Below are positions 26,101 to 40,753 of a DNA stretch of 64,000 nt, piece after piece. Position numbers and translations under genes: made by a program. Origin of the DNA: Paguma larvata. Its lineage: Eukaryota; Chordata; Mammalia; Carnivora; Viverridae. The stretch's first letter is position 1. Each line of letters begins with the position of its first letter. The stretch covers positions 66,189,312 through 66,253,311 of the forward strand of contig CM057826.1 of the NCBI GenBank assembly GCA_030068075.1, read 5' to 3'. The notes beneath the pieces are model-generated. The model worked only from the letters and a program-made list of their open reading frames with translations, was not told the origin of the DNA and ran no database searches.

Positions 26101-29100
26101 CTGATGTACATTAACAACTTCATCAAAGATATAGGCCTGTGGCCCAACATTTTTAAAGATTTTGTTTTATAATCACTTTTCAATAATTATATTACCTGGT
26201 ACCATAATCCACAACCACCCAATCTTTTGCAGTTCCTGTGATAGCATCATGATGTTGAAACAGTCCCAAGTTTCTTCTGGCTTCTGTCAGTGCCATGTAA
26301 TGGGATGATGAAAGAAATTTACTTATCTTGTATTTCTGAGCTTGTTTCAGGGCGAAATAGTAAAGAATTTCAGCAGCCCTAGTTGCATAAAACAGTCATT
26401 AATTCTTATTTCAAAATAAATATTGACTATTTAAAACAAGTGTTCTCAAATGTGGTTTTTCAAAAACCCACAATTTCAGTACAATTTATAAAAAAAGATA
26501 CTGATAATAAACAGTTCTATAAAACCATCAAGGTATCCATCTAATAAATCTAAAGTATCGATCATCAAACTGATATAAAGGGCCCTTGTTCTAGATGTTC
26601 TTCGAAAGAAGCCAGTACCCACTGGCAGCATGATAGGTTTAACTTATGTAGAACATAGTGAAAAAATATCTCAACACAGCAATAAGAAGTGGTTAACAGT
26701 TTCTATCCTTTCTTATCTCCAAGATCAGCACACACACAAAACATGAACTTCATCACCAGAAAGCCGTTTACTCTCATATCTGTACATTAAAAGAGAGATG
26801 GTGTTGAGATACAGGGTCACATGGGTGGGAGAGTAACAGTAAAGGAGAGGCAGAAAAATGATGGCTTGACAGCTCAGTGACAACAGCCAGTCTAGGTGCT
26901 GGATGATAACATTCAACGACTATAGAGAATTTAACAATATAAACCGAAAGATGATAAAACATAAGCTGTCTTTTCTCATTTATTTTAAAGAATACGGCAC
27001 TTCAGCTTAAGAATAGTTTTTGAGCAAGAATACGGGGATTTATCATTTTCACTTTTTTTTTTCATCAGAGGCTATGGTTCAAGATAGGCTTCGAAAGAAG
27101 TTCTTTAAAAGGAGATATGGCTTGATGAAGTGAAGAATGTAATAAGGTTCTTTATGCCAAACGTATTGAGGATGATGGAGAGAAAATCAAGGCACTATAA
27201 AAATGTATCAACATATAAGGAAAAAGAAATGTGAAGCACTTAAAAAAAAGAATTCCTTTAAATTTTGAAATAATTAAAGGATACTAAATAAACTCCACCT
27301 TCTAAAATTCATGGCATGAGAAACACTAACTTTGAATGTAAGACACTGTATATATGTTCATATATAGCCATAGCACATATTCCTGGTTTTGAGAAGAATA
27401 CATAATATAAGGATATCCCAAAATGTAAAAATGGGATTTAAAAATTACTTTTTTCTTTATACTTTTCTATTTTATCCAACTCTTTTTACAAATTAGCACT
27501 GATGAAGCACCTATTATCAGAAAATAAACATTTTCAAATAAGTTAAATACATTAGAAATTCACAATTAAATGTTTTTTTGTTGTTTTATTTTAAAGCAGA
27601 ATTTTCAAAATATATTACTAGCCCTAAGTATTTCATTCTAAACATGTTCAATAAATTAAGATTGAACCACCATTTCATAATTCTTTGTCACTAAAAAAAT
27701 AATTGACACTTTTAAGAAATGCAGTGGTCCAAACGAAATCTCTACATTACTTAGTACTGTCTGTTTTTATCATAGATAGTTCAGAATAACATAACAGATA
27801 ATTAATATTCTATTGGGCAAGAATGCATAAATTTCTCTAATATAGAAATACTATTTTATTACAAATACAATAACATGTATTCATTTTGCACATTTGTGAG
27901 TATCCCAGAAAACAAAGATCAGACTTTTGAAATACCAGTAATAGCACTTATGGTAACAGTAAAAATAATAAAAACACAAAAACACACTGTTATACCATAG
28001 TACAACTCTTGAAGAAACTCATGATTTTTATAAAAAAGGTTTCCAAAATGTTTCTAGCAGTCTATAGAAGTAGGTATGACTTTTTAATATTGAGATTCAT
28101 CATGAAAGTTAATCATCATGAATTCATGATCTAAATGAAGCTGAAAGTGAACTCAATGGGAAAATGAATTAACCTCCCAGGCTACACACGCACACGCACA
28201 CGCGTGCACACACACACACACACAGAGCCTCAGGAGTCCCTGGAGTGGTTAATCTTTATCAAAAAACAACGAGACTCAGTTACTTAGTACTACACTCCTC
28301 ACTATGACAGCTGCTAGCCACGTGTGGTTATTTACATTTAAATTAACTAAAATTAAATGAAATTAAGAGTTCATTTCCTTAGCCACACTGGTCACATTTC
28401 TAGTGTTCAACAGGTACATGTGTCTACTGGCTATATACTAAACAGCATGGAAAATAGAGACAGAATATTTCTATCACTGCAGAACACTCTATGCGACACT
28501 GATGAAAAACTCTACTGGAGAATGCTGGTTTAGAATGCTTTTATTTTCTACGGACTTTACTGCCTTTTCCGGGTGGTATACTCCATGTCAGTACACTTCT
28601 TCAGCCTATCACTCTGCCTCCATCAGTTCTCATCTCTTTCAAGTTTTGTTCTTCTAAGCAAAGAATCATACCTACAGAAATGTATTTCTAATAAATAAGA
28701 ACTGAGATGGAGCCTCTAAAGTTCTCCCACATATAAAATACATTAGTTTACATTATATACTCTGAGGCCCACGTTTCTGTCAGTGCGAGGGCCCTGTGTG
28801 TTCCTTTTGACCCTTGCCCTGATTACTGCCCTGCAGACACACATCACGATGCCAATGAATATTATCATGGTGTGCGAACAATACAGGTAATTAACTAGAA
28901 ACATATAAAACATAAAATATAGGAGAAAATCTAATTACATAAACTGATTTTCCTTCCAGAACAAAAACCCATGTAATAATTTGACTATGCTTTGGAGACA
29001 TATCTTTGATTACATTAAAATTTCACAATTATATTAAACACATCCTAACACTGCATAAATGCCATATATTATGCAAAACTCTACAAAAATGCTATGATAA

Positions 29101-32100
29101 TATTAAAGAGGTGAATAACTAATGTAGCTATCAAAACATAAATGTACCTTAAATGGGATTCCAATATCCTATCCATTCGTTTATAAAAGGGTCTGGATGT
29201 AAAGTAGCCACTCCAGTAATGATCGTCTCGGTCAGCGTAAGTGAAAAAGTCTCCACTTAGAACAGGGAACACTGACTTGCTATTCTTTCTACTGGTTACA
29301 TCTTCTTTATCCAGTGCATCGAAGTAATCCGATAAAGTTCCAAACTGTATCTAATGAAAAAAAATTACACCTCGATTATTCATCTCTACCTTAAAATTAC
29401 ATCTAGCACTGAAAGGAAAAGTTAATAAATATTTAAGAGGTGCTTTCAAGTTAAGATGAAAATCTAGCTCAGATTTTACAAAACCCAAAAGCAGGGGGTG
29501 GGGGGGGGAATACACTGTGACTCTTTCTTTTACTTGCATCAAGTCCCAAATTAAACTAAAATAATATGTATATACCTAAGGGGTTAGAAGAGCTGTTTAG
29601 ATATACAAATACGGGAATGTGATTAACTCCTTACAAATCTCCAGAATTTCAACATGTGCAAGGGTCAGGGCATAGACTAATTCAGAGATGAATGAAAGCT
29701 GGAAGGAAGCAGCAAAAATAAAACCATTTATTCACATATATTTAGCCGCAACACTTTGAACAAAATGTTCTAGAAGTCAGCAAGAACAGTTTTGTTAACC
29801 ATTAAGCATTTTCATATGCCTTATGCACATATACTCTCCTGGCCTCCCCATCCCCTAGTTTGAGCTCTTATAAGGGAGACTTTAAGAACAGCAGCAGGTC
29901 ATTAAGAAAAAAGAACTTTCTCTACCAAGCAGGTTACACTGAATAGAAGTAAAACACAAAGAGTGACAAGAAATGCAAGGTTGACTGCTCAAACGGAAAG
30001 GTCTTTTGACTAATGATTTAAATTACCAGAACATAAATCCATTTTTATGAGCCCAAGCTATTCTATAAATCAAAGGAAAAAAGAAACACTATACCAGATT
30101 ATGTAAACAGATATTAAAAGGCAGGGTTTTTAGAAATAAACAAAGAATTTAACAGGGAATGTATTTCTCTGAATAACAGTAAGATGCTGATTTTGTTGTT
30201 TCCTACTTTATGCACACGCACACACACACACAGATACTAACAGCCATTTTAAATCAGTGTGGCAGAAAAACAATTAAGAATAGTCAAAAAGTAAGTAGCA
30301 CTCTAGCAGAGTGGTTAAGAACAGCAAAGAACATGGATCCAGATGGTATGGTTTTGAATTCCATCTCAACTACTTACCTAACATGTGGTTTTGAGCATAT
30401 TATATATTTTCTCTGTGTCTGTGTTGCAGCTAATAGGGTTCTAAGTAAAATGCTTAGAAACACACCTGGCAAATAATGGTGTAAGATTTAGCTATTATTT
30501 TTCTATTGCCAAGGCAAATTTCAACTGGAAACACAATGATTTAGTAAGATAAATATGTTATGAGAATGTAACTGTAACACAGTAAATTTTGTAACAGCAA
30601 AATAGATGATTTTAAATGTTTTAAAATATTTTAATTAATATCTAGTATTAACCAAGATGAAAATACTTTCTTCTTGGCAATTTCCCAGGGCCTGGTGGGC
30701 TTTCTCACAAACTTAATTCAATCTCAAATGGCTGAAATATAATCCTGTATCTTTGCTAAGGTAGTTTCAAAAGAAATGATTTAAGAGTAATTTTTTTTTG
30801 GGCAGAGCTTCTTGGTAGCTCAAACAGAGTACACATTTGGGATACCTAAACAAATAACCAAAAATAGTTTACTATTTTGTAAATTTTTTTACATTAAAAG
30901 GCAAAAAATTATATCTTAACTGTAACTTTAATATTAAAGATAATCAAACTCCTCTATCAGGACAACATATAGGAAAAATTACACAAATTGTTAAATAAGT
31001 GATGATCGATGGCAAACTGTCTTGGCTAGTATAATGTCAATTTTTTAGCCATCCAAATTCAATTACTTATTTTCATTTCTGTAAAAGAAAATAATAATAT
31101 GTATAAGTTTCCAGCTAAGATGAAATAACTTCAAACATCCTACAGAGAAGAGATGTAACTAGATAAACCACAGAGAGAAAAAAAATTGTTTGAAAGGTAT
31201 CCAAAGGCAATCAGGACAGCCAACACTTGAATGACACCAATTCTGGAAAGGAAATGTATGAAGGTTACTGGGTACGAGCTTAAAATGCAAAAGTCAATTA
31301 CACTTTTTATACATGGAATATACCATGTTCGTGGATGGTCTAATATTTGTAAAGAAGTTAAATGTACTCAAATTGATCCATAGGTTCAAAGCAATCCCAA
31401 ACAAAATCCCAACTTTTTTTTTTGGTAGAAGTGTAAAGGTTGATCCTAAGTCTATACAGAACTACAAAGAAGAATAACCAATACAGTCTTGAGAAGGAAA
31501 ACAAAATTAGAAAACTTATGCTCTCAGACATTAAGATCTATTCTAAAACTATAATAGTTAAGACAGTATGAAATGAGTCAAACAGACAAAACTGAATAGA
31601 TTCTACACACGAACCACACAAATATAGTTTCATTCATAATTAATGACAAAGATGATGCTACAGTATAGTGGGCAAACTGGTCTTTTCAATAAATAATTGT
31701 AGATATCCCTATGGGCAAAAATGCATTTTGATCTCTACCTTCATAAAACTCATAAAAAATTAATTCCAAATACATTACAGACCTAAATGTTGAAGGTAAA
31801 GCAATAAAGCTTCTGGAGGACAGCTTCATAAGAAACGCATTTTCATGACCATGAGGTATAAACAAAAATTTCTTTTTTTTTAATTTTTGCTAATGTTTAT
31901 TTATTTTTCAGAGAGAGACAGACAGAGCACAAGCAGGGGAGGAGCTGAGAGAGAGGGAGACACAGAATCTGAAGCAGGCTCCAGGTTCTGAGCTGTTAGC
32001 TCAGAGCCCAACGCAGGGTTCAAACCCACAAACCGTGAGAACATGACCTGAGTTGAAGTCGGATGCTTAACCGACTGAGCCTCTCAGGTGCCCCTAAACA

Positions 32101-33779
32101 AAAATTTCTTAAGCAGGACACAACAAGCACTTACCATAAAGGAAAATACTATTATATATATTTAATTAAAATGAAGAACTTCTGCTTATCAAAAGACAGC
32201 ATTAAGAAAAAAAAATAGGCTTATACAGTGGGAGACAGTGTTTGTGTAACTTTTATCTGGAAAAAAAAAGACTCAAGCCAAAACATAAAAAAACTTTAAA
32301 TGGTACAAAAAGACAGACAACCTGATTTAAATAAAAGTCATCAAAAGATATAAACAGGTACTTCACAAGAGGGTACCTAAATGGCAATAAACGTATGAAA
32401 AGAGGCTCAACCTCATAACTCCCAGGGAAATACAAAACAAAACAATCACATCTATCGTAAAAAATAAAAATGAAAAAACAACCCTTACAATACACAGACT
32501 GAGTAAGGAAGCAGAGCAACTGAAATCATCATAAAATGCAACAACTAGTGCTATCTATTTTGGAATACTGTTTGGCAATATCTTCTGCGTTTGAACATGA
32601 GCATACCCTAGGACCACAAGTTTTCATCCTGTTTTATACACACATAAACTCACACATATGTATATCGAAGCATGTACAAAATACTCAAAATAGCTTTATT
32701 TGTAAAGACAAAAATTGGAAACAACCCAAATGTCCATCAACAAGACAATGGACAAATCGTGGCATATTTATCAAACGGGTACTAGAGATATTATACAGCA
32801 TTAAAAAGGAATATGCTTCTACACGCAACAATATGCATGAACGTGGCAAACATAACATGGAGCCAGGAAATCCAGACACAAAATAACAGATACTTAAGAT
32901 CCCCTTCTTACGACATTTAAAAAGAAACAACACTAATCATGACGACAGAAGGGAAAATAAGCTTACTTTTCTAAGAGTTGGCAATGATTTGAAGGACCTT
33001 TAAGGGACTCTTCTGGATGCTATAAATGTTCTAAGTCTTAAACTGGATGGTGGTTACATGAGATTTTTTTAACTTGAAAAAATTCTCTATAAACTTGCGG
33101 ATTTGTGCGTGTCTCCTATGTCTGTGATACTTCAATTTTTAAACTTATTTTAAAAATTGCCCTGGTGGACAAAGGAGGAAATGGGTAAAATACTAAAATC
33201 AGGACTTGATTCTTCAGAATCAGGTGGTAGATCCTTTTGTGTTCCACAAGAACATTCATTAGGAAGACTTAGGGATAAAATACCCATATACATATGCCAT
33301 CCCCTAATCAAGTGTTCGTGTAGGAGCTTTGTCTTTGAGGAGATTATAGAGATGATTTAAACACAGACCTGAAGCACACAGTTTGTAATTTGGTGGAAAT
33401 TCAGTTGTAAGTATCTTGAATACACTTGATATTTTATTTAAGTTTATTTATCTATTTGATATTATTTAAATTTACTCAATAAACTTGAATTCCCACTACA
33501 TAGCATGTGGCCGATCATCAGCTTTCTAATCTCTGAAACAGTAACATATGCTCCCTAAACAGAAGCACCTCAGACCTAGGAAAGAAAAAGGGACAACAGG
33601 AATAGTATTAAGAAAAGAACAATGGGGCAACTCATTAAAAAGTTTATTATGCTGGGATTCCTGGGTGGCTCAGTGGATTAAGCATCTGACTTCAGCTCAG
33701 GTCACGATCTCAATGTTCTGGAGTTTGAACACCACGTTGGGCTCTGTGCTGACAGCTCAGAGCCTGAAGCCTGCTTTGG

Positions 33780-33827
<48 letters not shown>

Positions 33828-36800
33828 GCTCTGCCTCTCCCACACTCACACTATGTCTCTCAAAAATGAATAAATATTAAAAAAATATATTTTAAATAAA
33901 TAAAACTGTATTATATTAAAATAAACTGTTGTATATTTTACCTGAATTCTAGGTTAGTATGATTTATAAGGCAGATATTTTAAATTTAAATCGAAGTTAG
34001 TTAACATATAGTACAATAATAATTTCAGGAATGAAATTTAGTGATTCATCACTTAGACACAATGTCTAAGGCAGATTTTTTTAAATTACTATACTAATTT
34101 TCATTATCCATTTAAAATATTCATAAATTCTTATCACAGAGAAAAACCTAAACTTAGGAAATGAGAAAGCTGATAAGCCACATCCTCTTCCTTTCTATAA
34201 TATTTTCACAGATATTCGACTGTCTCACGGGTTAGTGTGTGAATATAATAAATACACTGGATAATCTTCTTACAGAGCATCAAATTAATATATCACTCTT
34301 GTTTGAATGGTGACTCATGAAACATCTGCTAAAAAAAATGCTTTTATGGGACCAGGAAAATGTGAATCTATCTGGATATATGATATTATTGAATTATTTT
34401 TTTTGATGTAGTAATGGCATTATGATTACATTTTAAATAGTTATTATTATTTAGAGACATATACTGAAATGGGTTACAGATGAAACTACCTGACATCTGA
34501 GATTTCCTCCAAAATCATCCCGGGGAGAAGGGGGGGAGGACAGCGAGGCACAGGTGAAGCCAAAGAGAGTGACCTGGAATTGATGGATGTGGTGGCTGAC
34601 CCATGGATACGGGAATGCAGAGTGGGGCGGGGTGGTGGTGGTACCTGAGTTGTTCTCAAAACTTCAGGGTTCATTTAAAATTTTCCACAAGGGAAAAAAA
34701 GAATAAGAACTACAGGCCAATGATTGATTGTGGAAGTCTTCTAAGAAAAATGCTAGTGTATTCTCTGGACACAAGACATTCATTTGCAAAATTCATGACA
34801 TGTTCATCTGCATCTGCCAGTCACACTACTAAATCACAAGGATGCAACTGTCAGAGAGAAACGAACTTTCAATGCTGGTAGAAAAACAGGACATCACTGA
34901 AAAATGAACATAACACCTTACATGTTTACAACCACATGAATAGTCATACCTCTTCAATTCTATAGGAACGGGAGGAAAGGGACAACTTTAGAAATGTAAC
35001 TATAATACTAGAGAATTCTCCTCTTTAAGAACTACAGTTTTACGTAAGGACTACATATTCTAGGAAATATTGGGATACGGGACAAAGAAACTCAGGCAAT
35101 TGTGTTTTAGCCTCACTAAATAATGAGGCCTCAACTTCAAATGCACTTTCATAATTAAATATTTTCTCATTACCTTAACGTTATACTCAGGATGGGAATT
35201 CATATAATCAAAAAGCAGCTGGTAATTCTTAAACTGATGATCCCATTCTGTGCGTTCACAGTAGCGAAAATCATCTCCCAGGGGGGCCAGGAGAACTGTG
35301 GTACGGAAGAGCTTTGACTTTTTTCGGTACTGGTCGAGAAGCATCTCAGCCCTACAAAAGAAAAAGGGAAAAAAAAGAACAGTATTAAGAAAACAACAAT
35401 GGGGCAACTCATTAAAAAGTGTATTATGTTAAAAGAAAATTGTATTATTTTACCTGAATTCTAGGTTAGTATGAATTATAAGGCAGATTTTTAAAAACTA
35501 CTAATTTTCACTATTTAAAATATTCATAAATTCTTATCACAGAGAAAAACCCATAGTTTTTCTTATCCTTAGAGAAATAAAGGAACAGGCCAACTTTGGC
35601 ATATAATCATTGGGAACATCAATGGCCTCTTGAAGCCCAGTCACAGAGAATGGATCCTGGATAGCCCATGTTTTAAAATAATTTAGTCCAAAAAGACAAT
35701 AAGGATTTCTCATCTACATAAACTTTGAAGTTTGCTTTGACTTAAGATCTCTTTCTCTAATTTGATCTAAACTTGCCTGATTGAACATTAAAAAAATAGT
35801 TTGAATGAAACCAATTATAGAACCCTATTTCCCCTTCAAAGCAAAGAGAAACAACTCACTTAACATCTGCCATCAGTAAACTCTGTATCTGTCACAGTGT
35901 CCTTCTCAGTACTGATCAGCGGATAAAGCTTAGGAATTGAATTAGCTTTTTGGGATTCTACCTCCCTTGGCCCTAACCACCCATGACTCAAAAGGACAGC
36001 TAAATACTAAATGTGCTGATGTGCTTTTATATTTCATATTCTAGTAATTCTGCAGGAAATCCTTCGGGGTAAACTACCGAATGCTGAAGTGGGGCACCAT
36101 TTGAGGAAGTCTACGAATACAAGCTATTTAAGAGGAATGGCTTACCAAAATGAAATTACACAAGCAGATGAACTCAGAGTAGTTCTCAACGTTGTAACGA
36201 CACACTTAAGAAATTAGTGATAAATGACTAATATGCTTTTTACCCAGTATTCCAATTTTCATTTCAAGGGTTATCCAGAAGTAGGTTCCAATTCACAATA
36301 TAAAAACTTACGAAAGAAACTCAAAGAACATCAATGATGGAAAGAGGTATTTTATAGAAATAATTTTAAAAAACATTTAACTAAATTTAGAATCTCATGA
36401 TCTTTTATAATGATAGTCTCTGAAATTGCTTTGCAAATATTAAATTATTAGCAAAATTTAATAACTTGCTGAGTAAAATATAACCATAATATTCTTATAT
36501 AATATAGTTTTCTGAGATTAGCATTCAGTAGAGTACTTAATTCTTATTAATAATTTACTAATATTCCACACTTACCAAAAATGATTTTAGATTTTACTTA
36601 TAATTAAAAAATACATGTACAATAAGATTAATCAAACAGAAAGGCAAATGAAGTCAAAATAACTGAAAAAAACAAATATATAAATCACAGATATAAGATA
36701 TATGATGACTGAGCATCCAATCAGATACCCAGGCAACCAGAATAAAAAAGAGTAAGTGACCATTTAAATGAATCCCAAGGTTTACTACTAGATATACCAT

Positions 36801-39800
36801 ATCTTGCGTATATATGCATAAGACACATAACAGGAAAGAAATCACAAACATTAAACGTGTCTTTTCCATTTAGCATCTGTCCTAGCTCCCATGCTCCTGC
36901 TAAGAAGGTGTCAACACTGGGAAAGCCAAGGAATCAATCTATACCACCTGGTAGACAGTGGATAGTCGCTAAATATATGATATACTAATAACAAAGGAAT
37001 TGACCAATTACCACTTTGAAAATATGCAGCAGCAATTTGCTCTTTACTTTCCACCAGATTAGAAATGTCAACTTAACTAGAACCAAGAAAAAAATTCCTT
37101 GGAACATCCTATCATTGGACATGTAAATCACCATATGGAAAATACTGTGTACGAGAACAAAACCGCAGCTTGATAAAGAATGGTACTTCTTTATTTGGGA
37201 AGTCGAGGAAACTGCTGAACTAAAAGTATCAAGTGTATCACCTGTAAATTACAGTTAAATTTCATTTTCTTTAGGGTATTAAAACCAAGTGCCACAAGGC
37301 CCATGTTTGATCTTCATTCATCATGGAGTAAAAAGGAAGGTGATATTTGGATGTGAAGTAACCAGGAGAGTTAAGATTTCAAGACTTATAAGGTTTTAAA
37401 AAAAATCTACCTAAGTATTAAATAGACTCTTTCATCTCTCTGCCCCCAGGTGCCTTGAAACCACTTGCAGAATCACTGGAACTGACTCAGTGCAAGGTAT
37501 GTTCCTGGGGGGCAATCTTTGAAGTGTCAGATGGGACACAGCCAAAGGATTACACAAAATGGCTTTTATTTTTTTTTTAACTCCTAATAATGCACTTTAA
37601 ACAGGTGCTCTCAGCAGGACCAAAAAAGAAAAAGAGGAGTCTTACAAGGTCTTTGGGTGCACTGAGAGTCCCCAACTGAAGCATCTGGCTGCCCTCAAAG
37701 AAATTCCCAACTTTTACCTCCTAAGCTGAGACAATAACCTCCCTGCCTCTACCTCTTCTTTTTCACTATACCTTTTGCTACGTAATACTGGATTATTCTC
37801 CTATGCCTAACTAATCTAACCCCAGAAAGCAGGCTATTCACTACTCCTCATTGATTTTCATTGCTGTAGGAACCAGGAAAACCCCTAAACTTGGACAGTT
37901 TTTAAAAAAACAACTATAAATAGTCGGATGTTGCTAGAAGGGATCTATGGCTTCGAGAAGGCTACCATGATAAGATACTTCCGCATGTGCCACAGTGAGA
38001 GGCTCACAATGGACTACTTTGTGGCCATGAGGACTTATTCAAGGCCGAGAGACCCAATTTCACACACAGTTTTTAAAAAGCAATTTTTTTAAATAAATAG
38101 ACTTGACAGTGCCTAGTGCAAAGATCTTATTTTATTTAAAAGGCTTTATTATTGTGCTTAGCAATCACCTGGGGTGATTATGTTGGTACTCTATTCTCAT
38201 TTTGTTGGTCTGGAGAATTTCTGAAAGTTCCCTGGGTGATTTGGGCAGCCATGGTTCGTACCTACTGACCTGCCTCGTTCTTCCCCTTTTAACCCTCCTG
38301 TGGAAGGTAGGATGTCTCGCTTCTTCTCAGCAAGCCCCACTAGCATGGAGTTCCCAGAAACCATCAAACTTATGACTGGCCAAAAAAACTGTACATAATT
38401 ATTCTTATGCAATTCATGCATCACAATTTGATGAGTTTAAAAATATGTCTCTACTTGTGTTACTGTCATGATACTGAAAAAAAATTTTTTTTTAATTTTA
38501 ATGTTTCATTTTTTTTTGAGACAGAGTGTATGAGCTGGGGAGGGGCAGAGAAAGAGGGAGATTAAGAATTCAAAGCAGACTCCAGGCTCTGAGGTGTCAG
38601 CACAGAGCCCAACGCGGGTGTCGAACTCATGAACCACAAGATCATGACCTGAGCCGAAGTCAGATGCTCAACCAACTGAGCCACCCAGGCACCCCTGAAA
38701 AATGTTTTTAAGGATAACATGTACAAGAACCTAGGCAGGTAGGTTTGTGGAAACCAGAAACAGTAGGGTCTCAAAAACAGGGTTAAACAATGTTCTGCTT
38801 TGTAGAGTTAATGGCTGTCACTGTAGTTTAACTGTTTATAGTTTCCCCTCTCACTCTCGAAATTTTCCTCATTGGATAATAAAGAATATGATCAATCAAA
38901 AAAATAAAATAAAAACCTATCTTATTTTTCTGGATAAGTGAGTGGTTTACATTATAACACAAGTTTTTTTTTTTTATATCTTTTACTTTCTTTTGAGAGA
39001 AAGAGACAGAGCACAAGTGGAGGGGAGGCAAAGAGAGAGAAAGAGAGAGAGAGAGGGAGAAGCAGGATCCAGGCTCTGAGCTATCAGCAGAGAGCCTGAC
39101 ATGGGGCCTGAACTCATGAACCGTGCGTGAGACCATGACCTGGGTGGAAGTCAGATGCTTAACTGACTGGGCCACCCAGGCACCTCTATACTATAACTAT
39201 ATAACTATAATTTTAATTAAATGCATTATATGGCAGTAAGTATTAAGTGAAGAAATTAAGCTTTATAAGCACTCAGAAGTATAGGTAACTAGACAGAATG
39301 AGATGCTTCCATCATTAGCATAATTTTCTTATTCTTAAAAAGTGATTCATTCTTTTGATTCTTATTTAAATAATATGTTTAAGTATAAATATTCCTAATT
39401 AAAATTTTCTATAAGCCAAAAATGTCAGAAAGATTGAAAGAGAGAATTCATCAGAGCTGGGCAGCATTTACTATTATTGAAATTGTTATTAAAGGAACAG
39501 ATAATTACACTCTTTGTGTGTTCCATTTCAATAAATGTGTTGTTGCACTTGGGCTGCTCTTCTTACCAGTTTATACAATAGAGACCAGAAGTTTTATTAT
39601 CAACAAAAGTATATGAAATCAATCGAACACAGTAGAAAGTTTTTTATAATGAGGGCAAAGGAGATGGTGATAACAGAGTATTATAGGTTCTCCATTGTAT
39701 ATTGATCACCTATTGTTCACTTTCCATTAAGTTGTAACACATGAAAGGCACAGTCAAAGCTCTGGCATTTTTAAGTCGCTCGAAATCTGGTTTGAATGAA

Positions 39801-40753
39801 TACCTTGAACATGGATAATGCTGGCTACTGAACCCTAGAGCAATGACCAGCTGAGGTGCTACTTCGTTCGATGGTGTCTTAGGAAACGCGCATTTTCATA
39901 CCTCTTTTGGACATTTCCAGGATGTATTGTTTCTGGGGGGACTCCCCAGGGACAACCAAATCTGCCTCCAGGAAGCCGTTTGAAATCAAACTGGCAGCAT
40001 ATTTTAGGATCGGGTCCGCACGTGTGAGGGATGTCGTAGCTGTAGAAGGGCATCATGTGGCAGAGAATATCTGTGCCAGATCCCAGATCTGAAATAAAGG
40101 GACAACAGCAAACCTGAATTTATAAACTCCGTTTTCCTGTAACTGTTCAAAAGGCCAGTACTTTCTACACACGTAATGCAAGCTCAACCCTAAATCCACA
40201 CCCTACTGAAATACTACTAGTACATAAACTCCAGTGGTATTTAACAACCACCAGGCTGAAGGAGGAGACTCCCATCCCAGCCTCTATCTCCTCTATTTTA
40301 AACTCAGCAGAGACCTATCATGAGCCAGCATCTGCTGACCTAGGAAGATACAAACCACACCAAAGCAAAAGTTATGCCTGGTTCATCCAAAATATGGCTG
40401 TGTCCATCCCTGGCTGCCAGCGCCTGGAACGTCTGTCCCCACATCAGTAATTGGAACACACTGAAAAAGAACCATTATACTAGCCACAGAGGAAGGGTGA
40501 GAAGAGATGAAGAGAATAAAAGGAGAAAAGGAAAGTAAGGAGGCTCGTGAGAATACTGGGTAAATTCCCAACGATTCCTTGCTATGAGGAGAAGGAAACG
40601 CCACCAGAAGAGTTCAGAGAGTCTCTCCAATGTTCACCAATGAAGAACCAATGGGACTCTTCCCAAGAAGAGTAAAAGGAGAAGTAAAAGTAATTTTCAA
40701 AACAAACAACAACAAAAAAAACAAGAACAAAGACAAAGCAAACAAACAAAAAA

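Larger units (their letters stand above)
26379..29147 (-). other. MAN2A1 intron e-f
   Basis: 2.77-kb intron, AT-rich. It holds a (CA)n tract at 28183-28224 and a probable hAT-derived MITE at about 28295-28545; otherwise nothing recognisable. Confidence 0.8.
33561..34148 (+). repeat. Secondary copy of the exon-d boundary duplication
   Basis: 33561-33650, ~33906-33984 and ~34070-34148 align in order and orientation with 35337-35552. Shared runs include caatggggcaactcattaaa, tacctgaattctaggttagt and ttcataaattcttatcacag. The block is split by a SINE (33651-33905) and by a short L1 end (about 33985-34069). It starts with a copy of the exon-d acceptor and ~15 exon bases, making a relic splice site at 33575/33576 on the minus strand. 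Confidence 0.9.
29351..35173 (-). other. MAN2A1 intron d-e
   Basis: 5.8-kb intron. It contains a (CA)n tract, a MIR, a long old L1 ORF2 segment with a nested SINE, the secondary copy of the exon-d boundary duplication, a SINE and a short L1 end. The rest is AT-rich unique DNA. Confidence 0.85.
35353..39901 (-). other. MAN2A1 intron c-d
   Basis: 4.5-kb intron with two SINEs (38.48 and 38.97 kb) and the duplicated segment beside exon d. 35560-38460 is AT-rich sequence with no recognisable element or gene. Confidence 0.85.

Noticed and set aside
32536..32886. 116-codon plus-strand frame
   Set aside because: It falls in the decayed L1 ORF2 segment ([20 protein letters not shown] and so on) and is an L1 fragment, not a host gene.
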